Shown piece by piece: positions 10,753 to 23,296 of a stretch of 64,000 nt of DNA. The DNA is taken from positions 4,563,665 through 4,627,664 of the forward strand of contig JAKTNV010000024.1 of the NCBI GenBank assembly GCA_022747635.1, read 5' to 3'. Position 1 is the stretch's first letter. Every line of letters starts with the position of its first letter. Under the pieces are notes generated by a model, which saw only the letters and a program-made list of their open reading frames with translations, was not told the DNA's origin and made no database searches. The position numbers and the translations under genes are program-made. Source of the DNA: Hetaerina americana (lineage: Eukaryota; Arthropoda; Insecta; Odonata; Calopterygidae).

Positions 10753-12065
10753 ATTATCGATAGTGTCGATAGCTTTGTCTCGATAGTTGATGTGATATGC
10801 ATTTTTTTTTAAATTTTTACGAATCCAAGCTATGAAGTAGATAGACCTAGGGCAAATTAACTCGTTTCTTATTAAGAAATTTATTGGCAATATGATCGTT
10901 GATTAAAGACACGTGGTTTCCAGAAACTCTTTGGTACCTGCCACTCTATCTTGGTAGAAATAGTCACTAAATTATAAAATTTGAATGTCGAGAAATGTGA
11001 GCATTATGTAAAACCTAAATTTTTCATGTTTTGTTTTTCATGTTTATTCTCCCTTTGACTTTATGTGCAAGGTACTTAACTACCACGTACGGCAAGTCAT
11101 AGTAGTGAAATGTAGTAAAATTTTGACAAAACAATGAATTATGAATGCGATGGAAATACTATGGAAATCTAATCTTCCTGCAAAATGTAAAAGCAATATC
11201 CAAAAAAACATATATGTACACATATACATACATGTAAGCATATATAACGAGTATATATACATGTATTTCGCCTGTTTCATACTGTATCTTGTTTCGTTGC
11301 AGTATTTGAATCTGTAAAGCGTTTCATCGATGATATCGACATCACATGTCTAGTTGTATTGAATGTGTTTTGAAATATTGATACAGAATGATCATGATCG
11401 GTAGCGTTCTTCGAACTTCACCTCCCGCCTCGTGGGTTCCGCGCTTGGGGGTGTATGCAGCCCTCGCGTTTTCAATGGCTGTTGTAGGAGGAAGCGCGGG
11501 GAATTTGTGAAGATAGAGAGTGACGTGTGTGAGAGGTTTTGAAGGTGTTGGTGGATGCGATGGGTGAGGTACGAGGTGGTGTGTGGCAAAGAGTCGGAAC
11601 GTCTTTCCAAGGATTGAAGTTAAAAGGGTCCGGGCGGCGGGGTGGCGGAACGGTGTGCCGTCATACGAGGGCGTCGTATACGAAGGAGCCATAAACGTGA
11701 CAAAACTTGGGCCATGAATACCGTAGGGGGTAAATAATATGCCCCCACGCCGGGCCATCTGCCGCTCTCAAGGATTAAGTCCTCCACTGCGGCGGGGTTT
11801 CTCTCTCAAGATCGCGGATAATGAAAATAAATAGAGGGGGATAAAAATGAGGGGGGAGTTTTGGGTTTGGTGGTGAGGAGATTGAAGGGATCCCTGGGGG
11901 GGGGGGCACACCTATCTCATCCTCCACGACTCGGGGGCTCCGGCGCTCCCTCACCGTCCGCGAGATATGGGTTAGTCCGAAACGACGCAGTAAAAGGCAA
12001 AGCCGCCCCCTGTTGCGAATGCACGTGTGCACCTTAGTATATACATACATTGTCAGGCCCACATA
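10753..12065. other. No gene recognised; a GC-rich unassigned patch at 11390-11770
   Basis: 10753-11380 is AT-rich. 11390-11770 is more GC-rich and has a minus-strand frame of 138 codons (11342-11758) with several aromatic residues (FTPYGIHGPSFVTFMAP). I cannot match it to a family. 11896-11906 is an 11-base G run. The stretch ends at the TA target site of the mariner element. Confidence 0.4.
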
Positions 12066-12067
12066 TA

Positions 12068-12100
12068 CGAGGGTCATCCGTAAAGTAGTACCCGTTCGTG
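12068..12100 (+). repeat. Left terminal inverted repeat of mariner
   Basis: Begins CGAGGGTCATCCGTAAAGTA and ends CCCGTTCGTG. It pairs with 12788-12820 over 33 bp with a single mismatch (T versus G at position 14). The TA immediately outside is the target-site duplication. Confidence 0.95.
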
Positions 12101-12228
12101 CCGCATGAAGTGCTGACGACGCGAGTAGCCGCTGGACGAGGTCAGATAGCTTCAGTGGCTTGTCTGCCTTCTCTGAGCCAAGTTGCGTGACGCTAGCATT
12201 GCCTGTGTTGTTTCTGTGATTGTTTACA

Positions 12229-12627
12229 ATGTTTAAAAAAATTGAGAACGCCGCCAGTTGTGAAGTGAGGGCAGTGATTAAATTCCTCAATGCAAGAAAC
12301 GTTCGCCCATGTGATATTCATCGCCAATTAAAGGAGGTGTATGGAGACAATGTAATGGACGAGTCGTCTGTTCGGCGGTGGTGTCGCAACTTCAACATGG
12401 GGAGGGGGAACACACACGACGATGAGCGTTCGGGGAGACCGTCTGTCATTACAGACCAACTGGTGAGCTCAGTTGACGAATTCGTGAGGAACGATCGGCG
12501 CGTCACAATTGATGACATCTGTGAGCATTTTCCCAATGTTTCTCGAACAATTGTTCATGAAATTGTTAAACACCATCTGCATTATGCAAAAATTTGTGCA
12601 AGATGGGTCCCTCGCGTATCTCAATGA
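12229..12627 (+). pseudogene. mariner transposase, N-terminal DNA-binding part
   Basis: From the ATG at 12229 the frame runs 132 codons to a TGA at 12625. It shows the paired helix-turn-helix DNA-binding region of mariner transposases: EVRAVIKFLNARNVRPCDIH, then VMDESSVRRWCRNFNMGRGN, the linker DDERSGRPS (conserved in the family), and the second helix-turn-helix IDDICEHFPNVSRTIVHEIV. It stops shortly after KICARWVPR, where a full-length protein of about 345 residues would enter the catalytic D,D34D domain. The deletion joint lies near 12610-12620 and changes the frame. If expressed, the product could bind terminal repeats but not cut DNA; that is inference. The start was chosen because the residues after this Met align with the family start. 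Confidence 0.9.
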
Positions 12628-12721
12628 GCTGGCGGCGAAGGACTATGCAGCAGGAATACAGAAACTTGTCACACGTTATGACAAATGCCTTAATTTGCTT
12701 GGAGATTATGTTGAGAAGTAG
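12611..12721 (+). pseudogene. mariner transposase, C-terminal remnant
   Basis: In a different frame from the N-terminal part, the sequence encodes YLNELAAKDYAAGIQKLVTR followed by YDKCLNLLGDYVEK and a TAG stop at 12719-12721. This is the typical C-terminal end of mariner transposases ('..GI.KLV.R.DKCI...GDYVEK'). It lies directly after the deletion joint and shows that the element lost its middle rather than an end. Confidence 0.9.
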
Positions 12722-12787
12722 TTTAAAGTATCCTCTTTCAAATAAAATTTTTTATGTTTGTTAATATTTACTTTTGTGTCTTTATTT

Positions 12788-12820
12788 CACGAACGGGTAC
12801 TACTTTCCGGATGACCCTCG
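12788..12820 (-). repeat. Right terminal inverted repeat of mariner
   Basis: Reverse complement of the left repeat with one mismatch. Followed by TA at 12821-12822, completing the target-site duplication. Confidence 0.95.
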
Positions 12821-12822
12821 TA

Positions 12823-15800
12823 CATGAATATAGGAGCGGTGCCAGCTCTCGTCTCGCGTCCCGTTCCCATCTTCCCCCCCCCCCGTAACCACCCCCTCTC
12901 CTCTCACCCCCATCTCTTTCTCCTCCTCCCTCCCCGTGGCATTTACCACTTGACCCTCCCCTCGCTCAACCTATTCTCCCCGTATATATTCCACCAATCC
13001 GAAAATGGGGTCACGCCCCCTTGACCACTCGTGCATGCATTCCGGGAATTTCGAGCAAGGTTTTTTTTTATTTTCGTGGGTCTAAAATTCCCGGGAATGG
13101 GTCGGATCAAGGGGAATTCGATAGTTGTATTAAATATTTTTTTCCTGTCGGGGCAGCTATTGGTTGGGTGGATTTAAGAAAATAAAATATGGCTCTTCCA
13201 TGGCGGGAATGAGGTCGTGGTCGGGTCTTTTAGCATTCCTGGAGTGCGTTATTGTATTTTATACCGCAGAATGTTTTATGTTTTTTGTGTAAAGGGAGTC
13301 AGGGTTATCGGGTTACCACCTATTATGAAAATACGTTCTATCCAGCGAAAAAAATTGGCTTTGAAAAAATATTGCAATTTTATGCCACTGCAAGAGTTCT
13401 TAGATTCGTTTTTCGTCAAGTGGAGGTCGGATACCGCGTATGTGAAAATTTGGATAAAGAGAAATAACAGTTTATATTTTTTTTATAATATGGTGGAATG
13501 GTATCGTCAAATGTGTCTCTATCCCTCTTTTACCATCAAGGAAATTCCACCAATTTTTTATTTACACTTTGGATCGGTTTGGCCATTTTACGCGGGCGTT
13601 CACGCATTTCTTTTCCGCTTATGGCGGAGATCTGAAAATTTGGAAATTTTCGGAAATCAGTGGCTGTTGTGCTTATTTTTCTTTTTTTATTATAAAATAT
13701 CTTTTTATTAATTTCCTTCTATATCATTGCTTGGGAGAAGGGAAGGGGGATACTCTCACTTAAAATACCATACATCTCCCTGAACGTTTGATAAAAGTTA
13801 GGAAATAACATTAAGTTGCTGATCATCCGTTGATGCTCAGGTAAATGTCTGAAATTATTATTCAGGATCGAAATGTTAATGTTCGTATAGCTATCCAGTA
13901 TAGAAACGGTTTTCGTCGATTTTAGTCTATTTGAGTCATGGGCATTCTTTATTTACTCAACAATTTGGGTTTAGATGGGTGCTATTCCTTTTATTTGCAA
14001 TGAAATCCATCTCTCGGTATGTAACTATTTGTTTTCTTTTGTGAATGAATATACGATTCCATTCCAGCGATTGTAAATTAGGGCTAGCGTCTTCGAAAGA
14101 GTTGTTCTTTCTACAACTTAACGTTCGGTAAACCTCAGAATATCCAAACTAACCGAAATGCGGGCAATATGTCTTTTCTTAGTTAAACGAAAGCTTGATA
14201 TACCAGAGAATAGATAACTAATTAGCAATAGAGAACAGCAATAAATGAAGAAAATCCTCGCTATGAAGTTTTGCAGTGTAATGGCAGGGATAGGTATGGA
14301 AAATCACTTTGTGGAATGGTGATTGCTAGTGTTTTTTAGACTACATGATTTTGTTTAACGAAATGCTAATAAAGCCTTATCGTTTTTGCCATCCTTATTG
14401 TTTATCGGTCTCCCCCTGGACACCTGTCCGAAACCCTTCGGCGGCCATCTTCCAAAACATGGGCCGGTGAAAGGGGGGCTGCGTCGCGCACATGGCTTCC
14501 CTTTCCTGTCGTCGCCCATCGCTGGGGTGCACAAGTTTTTAGAGTCCCCTTTCGCTCTGCTTAAACCCCCCCCCCCTTCCCTCCAACACTTCTTGCCGAA
14601 AGCTAGCTAAGAGGGAGCCCCACCTCTCCGTCGGCTTCCCTCTCGTCTCAGAGCGGCGTGGGACGCGAAGGCTTTTTTACGACGGTGGGCTCGCTTTCGT
14701 AAAATAAAATGTGGGGAAAGAAGACGGGGGTGGGGGCGATGGGGGTCAGAGAATCGAACTACAAAGGCGCCCCCACACCAACCGTCGTGACTTTCATGCG
14801 CCGACTACGTGCCCGGATAAGGATTGGGGAATGCGGGAGGGGCTGGTAGTATAAAAAGTAGTAGTGCGCGTGGATATCGGATGGAGAGGAGATGTTCGCC
14901 TCTTTTTTCTTCCTTCCCTCCCTATCTCTCTCTCCTCTCTCAACTCCTGATTTCCTCCCGGTCCCCGCGATGGTGGGTATCTCAGCGAGAAAACGGGAAG
15001 AACGTCGGTAAGAGCACCTGCCGTCATCAATGAACGCTCGACCGCCTCGTCTAGACGTTACCCTTCCCTCTCCCAAGTTACCCCATGCCTCCCTTTACCT
15101 CTCCCTTACCGCCCCTCCCCACCCACGCAAACCGTCGCCCTCTGAGCTATGCGAATACTGGCAGCCGTCCCGCATGTCTCAATGTCAGGCGTGTGAATCT
15201 CTCGGGTGTTATATTAATGCAGAGGTAAAAGCGAGCGTTTATTCGATTCATCCGTGACTTCGTTTAATTAGTAAGCATTTATAGAGTGGTGAAGTGAAGA
15301 AGGTGAAAGCACGTAGGAGGTTAATCAGCGTAAATGGGTTGGATGCTACCGCGAGCGGATAGCACTATACAAAATTCTTGGATGAAATAGCGGGAGATGA
15401 TGAAGAAATGTAAAGTGTCTTAGTGCCATCATCAATTACATTTCATATTTGTCTAGTGAGACCTACGTTCTCTCACAGACCTATTTGCTAAAATATGAAA
15501 AAAGGAGTTAGTTGTTATTGTTCGTATCGGAACGGTCTCCAGCCGTGTTCTTTCAGTTATACTGCTTGTATTTTATGAATGTCTAATAGATATGTATATG
15601 CCTGTGTTCATGCGTGGTACATTCCTGCTACGTTTTCAGAATTATATCGTTAACTTTGCAGCTTTTCACCCAAGAATACTCGAGCCCTCTTTTTGCGAGT
15701 AAAACTTGCCCGGGCTCACCATGGGTGTAAAAGCCAAATGCATTCAAAGTGTACCGCGGTCCCTGGCATATATGATAGGCGCTCCTCGGTTGTAATTTTA

Positions 15801-16552
15801 CGTAGAATGTCTCTCTTTTTCCCTCCTCTCCGGCTCGAGCTGGGCCCTTCCGTCATTACGTGGTAGTCATCTCCGACTCATCGTTCCCTTTCGCCGACGC
15901 TGTTCCTTCGTCCGTCCAATTTCGGAATCACTGTCGAAAGGGTAGTGGTTATCTCGGCTTCCCATGCGTTTCTCGCTTGACGAGTCCTCGAATTTCGTTT
16001 TCCTTCTTTTTTTATATAAGTGTGTCACGCTCTGGCAAGCGACTGTATCTCGATCGACCGAAAATGCCTGAATGAGATGGAGTATGGTAATTGAGGGGCG
16101 TAGTATTGCGTCCCCCTTATTTTTCTCATAATCCGTGATCAACACTTCCATCGAACTTAGCCGTGGGTGTCCTCGATGTTGTGGGTCCCGGTCTGTGAGA
16201 CTCTGGGCGACCGTGTTCGTGGTATATTTTTTCAGGTGGAAACTGAACGTGTGGTGTGGTGCACATGTACATTTAGGGGTGCAGGAGTGGAGTATGCGAC
16301 TCATTGACTGATCATTTGTACTCTTTCCATTACTTTCGTTTATGTTATTCTGACGTGAAGTGCTTTTCATGTTTGGTGGAAGCCACGATAGCTCTTTGTG
16401 AGCTGCCAATCACGGTGTTGTTTTTTGGAGGCGTAGTCTACTAGCTTAGGGTAGGTTTATAGTGGGGCCTGACTCCAAACACTGCCTGTGCTTCTAAACC
16501 CTAGCCAAAATGATGAAATATCCTTAAACCCCATATCACAATAATTCTTTCT
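12823..16552. other. No gene recognised
   Basis: 12850-13020 is C-rich (an 11-base C run at 12874-12884). 13060-14380 is AT-rich with a 164-codon plus frame (13217-13711) rich in F, Y and K that resembles no family. 14560-15150 is pyrimidine-rich, with an 11-base C run at 14566-14576. 15860-16410 has a 180-codon minus frame without recognisable motifs. I list none of these as genes. Confidence 0.4.
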
Positions 16553-16686
16553 TTATTTCTGCATACTTCCTACCAAAATTCCCATATCTTTCCTCGCTCG
16601 CCTCCTCAGCATTCTCTCTTCAATTAGTGCTTTCAGCATCCCATTGCCTCTGAGTATCTCCTACATCCACTTGTACTGCATTCTTT
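16553..16686 (-). pseudogene. Decayed non-LTR retrotransposon, extreme C-terminus
   Basis: The minus strand reads RMQYKWM, a stop, then EILRGNGMLKALIEERMLRR and RARKDMGILVGSMQK with a stop at 16553-16555. It matches the ending 'R..LKWIGH.LRG.GLL..VIEGRM.GKRGRGR.R.GMLD' seen in the 2.5-2.96 kb remnant. The glycine-arginine track has decayed (GKRGRGR to RRRARKD). It is therefore a third piece of that LINE type in the window and is plainly inactive. The immediate upstream sequence, 16687-16740, shows only weak continuation. Confidence 0.7.
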
Positions 16687-17459
16687 CTAACTTATGCCTG
16701 CAGCCGTCTATCTATCCCTTTCATTCCTAGAAATTTGTTATTTATTTACATATTTTGATTTTAGGTGGCGAAAGTTGATTATGTTATGGCACGAACTTCC
16801 TGTTGTCCGATGTTGGAACAGACCCTGACCAGACATCTTTTCTTTCTCCTTTGTTGGGGTGTTGGCACTTAGGAGGTTGGGTCTCGAACGAGCCCCATCT
16901 ATTATTTCCAAAGCGTAGGTGTCATTAGTGCCATACATCTCTCCTAAGGTAACGACAACTTGAAACTGTTTAATTGATAATTACGAAATTTTTGTTTTCT
17001 TTTCGTATTGCGTGTTGGATTTTCATTGATTTACATTGGATGAAATTCATGAGTTGAAGAGTAGACGAGCATTCCCATAATCAGTTGCTATTGTGTTGTG
17101 TTCAATTGTGTACCTGTAACATTCTTCGACAGCGCTATTAGCCAGTTCGAGGTGCACTTGCTCCCTCTCTGATAGTTTTAATGCCATTTGTTGAATGGAG
17201 TGGATGGTTTTATCAAGATAGAGGTCGTGCCACGAAGTCGAATGCTGGTTTTGAAAAGTCATTCGATGGTGGTAATTTTCGTGCTGTTTTGGAACCGTGA
17301 AATTTAAGGATATTAAAAGACTGTATAAACAAGTGGATATTATTTCCTGTTGAGCCTGAGAAAACATTAACGGATTTGGTTGCGGTGTTAGGCATTCTTA
17401 TAACTTGTTTAGATTGCGGATTAAAGCTGTTGACGAAGGGGTCTGCTGCATAAGTCATC
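16687..17459. other. No gene recognised
   Basis: AT-rich sequence with overlapping short frames on the minus strand (17047-17367 and 17213-17458). They have no motif I can identify. Confidence 0.45.
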
Positions 17460-18920
17460 GTTCGTGTTGTGGCGTGTAATTTTGTTATTCATTTTTGGCC
17501 GTGTGGCTCGGGGAGATAGCCACGCGGGCGCAAGTGGAAAAATACCTCGACACAATTCCGCGCCGGGAAATAGCATCAGGAAATGCACGCGACGCGTTCT
17601 CAGCAGTTTGTACTTTAAAATAAAACCGAGAATTTGGCGAAAATTGGCATGCCCGCTTCGAGGGAAGGGGGGGGGGCGAACGGAACGCCGGGGTCGACGT
17701 CACTCCTCGGCTTATTAAAAGTCATTTCCCCAGCGTCTCTGAATACTCTGAAGTTATTTCAATTCTCGCCCTTTCTCCTTGCCACTCCTCCCACTTCCAT
17801 TTTTCATTCCCCGGGCCTTCATCTTTTCTCCGTCACCGGCCTCCTAATTTTTCACCCGCACCCTTCGCAGCGGACCCTTCTCTCCCGCCCCTACTCCCTC
17901 TCACACGGCACGCCGACACACCTCATCCACAAAAGGAAGCAAACATTTCGGCCCGACGACCCCTTGTGCCCCCTGGATGTCGTCTTCGACCTGCCACGCC
18001 CCCTCGTATCCCCCCCTCCACTCCCTCCTGCGAATCCACCACTGTTGTTTTCTCCCTCGCGCAAATATTACTCCCCACCGAGGCAACCCACCGCCCTTTC
18101 GCCTCGCTTCCCTCTCTCCCAGGTTCCTCGCCCATTCCCTTCATTTTATGAACTTCCCAGAAGCGTTGCCCCTACGCTCCTCCTGCCTCCCGCTACCTCG
18201 AGACACCCTTCATCGTCTCTCACACTCGCACACAAACGTCCCGCGAAGGGGAAGAGTGGGGACACATCCTGAGGAACGGGAAATGAGTGCAGGGGGTTGA
18301 AAAGCTAAAAAAATTAAAAGAATGGGGGCAAGGGGAAGAGGAAAGGCGCGGCGAGACTACGACGACAACTTCGGTTTTAATATTCAACGCGTGGAGGTGG
18401 TGTCGTCATGTTTTTGTTTCCCTTGCTCCCTTATTTCCTCCCGTGAGAGCCGGCCTCCCCCCTGCGTCTTCTCCTTCTCCAATCCCTATAACCTTCCCCT
18501 CTCCCCCCAGTGTCCTCCTCCCGTCTCTCACGCCAGAAATCTTAATCCCACTGCTTTTAATTTGCGCATACTTTCGCGTGCGCCCGATTTCTTTCTCCCT
18601 TGTACGCCGCCCTCCCAAAGGCGTTTGTTTCGATTCCTCGTAATTCTTTTCGGACTCAGCCTCGACTTAAGACTAGCGGGGGGCGGCGCCCGACGGCGCT
18701 TCCTCCCCTCCCCCACGAGCGAGACAAACAACCGAATCCCTTCCCGATCTCGTTTTCCCTCCAAAGTCTCTCTCCGGGGCGGTCCCTATGAGAGTTTCTC
18801 GCCCAGCGGCATTATTAGCATGGCCTCCCGGGCCTCGACAGGGCGGTTCGGAGGGATGTTTTCTGAAGATGTTTTAGAGATCCTCGGGTTTGACGCCTGG
18901 GGAGTTCGTCCATAGCCGGC
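17460..18920. other. Pyrimidine-rich tract with compositional open frames
   Basis: Between 17760 and 18260, and again at 18420-18800, the plus strand is dominated by C and T (CCCTCTCC-type runs). Stop codons are therefore rare and frames of 200 codons appear (17634-18272, 18322-18915). Their products are strings of P, S, L and R with no domain. A 10-base G run lies at 17667-17676. I see no supported gene. Confidence 0.5.
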
Positions 18921-21900
18921 GTTTTTCAATAAACCACCAGTTCATCGTCCTCGGTGCAAGCTGGAGACGGACTCATGATGCTGAACGAGTGGTCCATTAA
19001 ATCGTTGACCTAGGACCTCATCCTGTGTCCAATCCTAGGAGACTTCGTCTACATAATCCCCCGCGGAAGCACGGGACCCTTCTTGTGTAGGTGTCAGTCT
19101 CCGTCGCGTCTACCTTAAATTATAGCTTTCCTCGCTCCGTTGACCCGAACGTCCATCGATGACCATCGTGCGCTTCCGTTTCGCTCTTTCCCGCAGTCAG
19201 TTTCGGGTGCGTGGGAAGGAGGGAGGTTCGCCCGGGCGGAAAGGAATATCGCGGAAAACGTGAACCGCTTGTATTTTGATGAACGCCCTTTCGGTGTGTG
19301 TCGTGGGGAGTTAATTAATGGTTTCATGAAGCATTAGTTGCGTTCGCGGTCGGCTTTTCGGTCGCGTCCGCCGTAATCGTCTCGCTGGACTTGGCTTTCG
19401 GATTTAAACTGTCCATTATTATCTTTTCAATTTTTGTTTGGGTTCTTTCATTTTCCAGTACGGGAGCTGAGTAAATTAATTATAAGGTAACCATGTGTGG
19501 TGTACTATGCATAACCTTAATCTATCATAGATTGTCAACTGTAGTACTCGTCTCTTCACAATTCTCCACTAATTCTTTCACTCCCATATCTTACATCTTA
19601 AATTTAATGTGAATTTAGCCCGTAATTATCCTCATTTATTTTTTGAATTCACCTATGTTCTGAGGTCGGTAATTTCATCTAGAAGAAATTTCATTGGTTT
19701 GATTTGCTTATTTCTGTCCTCAGGTTATTATCGCGCAAATGTTCTTATTCGCCTCATAATTTTATGAGGAAATGTTCTATTTCGCCTCGTTATTTTCCCC
19801 GACTATCACAGATGCTCATTTCAACGTTGTTGAACAAGCTTAAACTTTTCCGAATTGTTTACCTACTTAATTATGAATGCAATTAATATTTTTGGAACAA
19901 ATAGGAATTCCTATTTTTTAGGCCTTATTCCTGTATGATGGACTATTACTTTCAGTCGGGAGAAGCGATTATAACTCTTGTAGAATTACTTGGTGGGAGA
20001 CCGTATGTTTAAAAGAGTTAACATGTCCTACCTGTTGCTGTTCCCCGGCGCACAGGAGGTGGTGATTACTGCATTCCCGGGATCCGTCGTTCATTTGAGT
20101 TGGTGACAGTTGCGAAGGGGAAAATATTTTACCCCCATCTTTTTTTTTGGAATCCTTATGGAGTGTTTTAAATCTCTTGGCAAGTTGATATGTTATTCCC
20201 CAATCGTCTTCTCCTCGTTATCGGTATCCTCTGAGCTAATCGCGGTGACTGCTTCTCATTAGTCTCAGCATTTAACTGACGGAGGTAAAACAGGACAATT
20301 TTAGTAAGGCCATCGGGAAATTCTGGCAGGGAAGGCGTATTCCGTCTCTGGCGGGGAAGCGGCCTCGGTCGAATTATATGTATGAATTAAGTGACCGTTT
20401 TATATTTCCGTCCGGATCTCATCAAGTGTGTTGTTCCCGGATCGGAGAGGAGGAAGCAGGTGTCAGTCGTCTTCATTCCCCGGCGAGTTCCTTTGTTCTC
20501 CCGGTCCCCTACTCTCCGGCCCTACCTTTCTCCTCCTCCTTCACCCTAACTCCCCTTAGATATCCACGCTTTCGTATCCTGTCCGCCACCCCACTTTAGA
20601 TCCTCCCACCCTGCCCCTCTCTCTTCCCTCCACCCTTCGCTTGGTCCCAGTCTTCCCTTCCATTGGTCCTCCTCGCACATTCTCTACCACCTTCAAATTA
20701 ATCTTGTTTTTTATTAGAGGCAACCGTCACTGCCCCCTCCTCCCCAGCATTGTCGCCGCTAAGAGAAAATGCCGGGTGGACGAGGAGAGACCCAAGGTTT
20801 GGTGCCAGCCTGAATGTTTAATGGAGCGTGCTTAGGTTATTACGAGCTAAAATAAGACTGTTGAAGACTAAATAAGACTGTTTTTGCAATTGGCAGATCG
20901 CACGCCGGAGGGTGGTGTAGCATCGACAAAGTTTACTACGAAAAACGTAAAGGGTAGTATATATTCAGCGCAACCATTGGTCGTTAGATGAAGCAGTTGC
21001 AGCACATTCCTCCATTTAGAATGGTATGAAACGGTTGCACCGCCAATATTCACTGATTGGTATAATTATGGTCAGATGTAATTAATTCGCTGTCTTTCGG
21101 GTACCCTTACTCCATAATATAAGGAAGCGTACCTTATATTAATCTCTTGGTAGAATTAATTTTAATATCCGGGATTCATTATAGAACATCTGTTGTGATT
21201 GACCCCCTTATTTGCTTGAGGAAATATTTACTTCGAAATAGAGAGACCGCATTTTTGAGTATCAGAAGCAAAATAAACTTTGAATATTAAAATATCAGTG
21301 TGACTTCAGCTTCCCTTCACCCTTAGTATCTCACACCGTCCTATCCCTTACACCACTACACTCATCTCTCTTCTGTAACCCCCGGTTTTTTCCTGAAGAT
21401 TATATGGATTTCTATTACTGTCGGTAACCGATTATTAACTTAATTATTTCTCTTTTGTTCAGCGATTTGCTGCCCATTTTCATTTTGGTCATTTCGTGAG
21501 GGAATAAAAATAAAACTCAACCATAATTCCGACCCTCTTTTTGAAAGCCTCAGCCCCATGTCCTCGTGGCGGCATTCGTGTTCAGATTTTTCTATTTTGA
21601 TAGTGACTTATTTGATAAGTTCGTTTTACTTTTGTACTACCCGTATCGGTTTCGTGGCTACAGGTTATATGCATGCAATTTCCACCAACGTACCTTAAAT
21701 TTGCAAGTTTTGAGTGTTTTATTTCATGTGGAAGCGTATTCGAATAGTTTCCGCGTCTTGCGCATTTATTTTCGCAATTTCTAGCGCCTCCCAAGCAATC
21801 TTTTCACCATCCCCCAATCCTTGCGATTGAAGTTTGGTGTGACCCGAAACGAGATCCATTAGGGTAGTTACCGGTCTTATCCCTTATTACAGCGGACCCT

Positions 21901-23095
21901 CGCGTGGATGCAGCCTGAAATGTGACAATCGTTCCTCGCTCGCTCTTCCGAAATCGTCGGTTGAGGTGGAACTCGTTCTTCGAATCCTTTTCCGAAGAAA
22001 TTCGTGTGGTCATCGGAGCTGCAAACAATGCTCGCGCGTGTGTGAATGCATCGCTCATTACTCCCGCAGTGGCCAGTGGGTGCCGCGAGCGTTACTCCAG
22101 GCTCTTTGCCGTTCTATTCTCGGCGCTCTCGCAATGCATGGCGGAGGTGATGAGTTGGCGCGCCGAGGGCTTGGATGTGTGGTATTGCGCCCTCGATAAG
22201 ATGGGTTTCGGGCGGGGGGGGGGGGGGTTGAACTGGGGAAAAGCTCGATGGGAAATGCGTTTGCCGGCTGATTCTAATGCCGGCCTTAATTCCTCGTGGT
22301 TAGATCTGCGCCGCATATATTATTGTTTAGATTTAATCTGATCGCGGCCGTTCGCGTAGAGTCAGAAGGGAATGACCTGTAGAGGCGGCGGCGGCGTCTC
22401 CCCCCCCCCCCCCCCTCACCAATACCTGGCCGTGCGAGGGGCCATGAATGCGTCCTCCGGAAATTGATTCTGGTAGTTCGATTCGGCCTGGCCTTTCCTC
22501 GACCGTCGGTCTTAATCCCCGCGGAGAAATTTTGCATCGCCGTTTGAAAGGTGAGCGCGTGAGAATTGTAATCTTCGGTCAGCTTACCGGTGTTGGAAGT
22601 GTCGAGATTTGTTTTTGAGGGCCGTCGGAAAGGAAATTCTCTTTTGGTTGGTGAATTTATGCACGTGAGAGCGCACTCGTTTCCTTCGGTGTGGTTTCTG
22701 TAGTGACCGAATGCATCGTGTGCTGCGCAGGTGCTCGGGCGATGAGTTTTTTGTGAGATACAATCTACGTTCTAACTGGAGAACCCAGATGGAGAAACTA
22801 TGATAAAGATTGACCGAATGGCCGTTGAAACTTTTCGTTTCATTCGCAAGAAGCGATAATACTAATCACAGTATTTTGTGGTTTTATTCATGAGCTGCGA
22901 CCATGTACATTTTTCCACTCTGAGGCTCAACAAACAATAGGCCCATTCCGAGGCCCATTATTTTTTTTCGGCCTTTGGAGAATATTTACCTTTTGTTTTT
23001 TTTTATTTTTCATGGCCTTAAGAGTTCACAAGACCTCACAACTATGGTGCATTATTGCCAAGAGCGTCTGGCAATTTGTTATAAATGGAGTTATT
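18921..23095. other. No gene recognised; several low-complexity patches
   Basis: 19736-19795 holds two imperfect copies of AAATGTTCT.ATTCGCCTC about 31 bases apart. 20470-20660 is pyrimidine-rich. 22214-22227 is 14 G and 22400-22415 is 16 C, the longest mononucleotide run noted. 21920-22340 is CpG-rich with a 139-codon plus frame (21922-22341) of unknown meaning. No domain or RNA gene was recognised. Confidence 0.4.
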
Positions 23096-23215
23096 CATCT
23101 ACATCTAAAAAATACCCCGCAAGCCGCGGCTGGAGCGAGTGGTGGCGGGTGTTGGGACATGCAAATAAATATACTAGCAACTAACATGCACATGCACTTA
23201 CGAATGTACAGGATG
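23096..23215 (-). repeat. Orphan 3' end of the 38-kb LINE family
   Basis: CATCTACATCTAAAAAATAC followed by CCCGCAAGCCGCGGCTGG and GTGGCGGGTGTTGGGACATG matches the 3' terminus of the LINE at 37413-37480, in the same orientation. The right limit is uncertain because similarity fades near 23215. It fits a severely 5'-truncated insertion. Confidence 0.7.
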
Positions 23216-23296
23216 TTTACTCTGCGGTTAATCTTGACCTCACTTGTAAATAGAATGCCTTTACCATTTCTATGATGATTTCATAATAATTTCATA

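Larger units (their letters stand above)
12068..12820 (+). mobile_element. Internally deleted mariner element
   Basis: A 753-bp element is flanked by TA on both sides (12066-12067 and 12821-12822), the target duplication of Tc1/mariner elements. Its 33-bp terminal inverted repeats differ at one position only. Between them lie the N-terminal third of a transposase and its last roughly 40 residues; the catalytic core is missing. The near-identity of the ends suggests fairly recent movement. With no catalytic domain, that movement must have used transposase from another copy. The N-terminal sequence differs clearly from the mariner at 35.9-37.2 kb, so two mariner lineages are present. Confidence 0.95.

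Noticed and set aside
11342..11758. 138-codon minus frame with FTPYGIHGPSFVTFMAP
   Set aside because: Parts look less compositional than most, but I recognise no family and there is an overlapping minus frame in another phase. It is left unassigned.
13217..13711. 164-codon plus frame
   Set aside because: It is rich in F, Y, K and I in AT-rich DNA with poly-T stretches; it resembles no protein and has no supporting context.
17634..18272. 212-codon plus-strand open frame
   Set aside because: It is explained by pyrimidine-rich composition; no motif, and no start or splice context.
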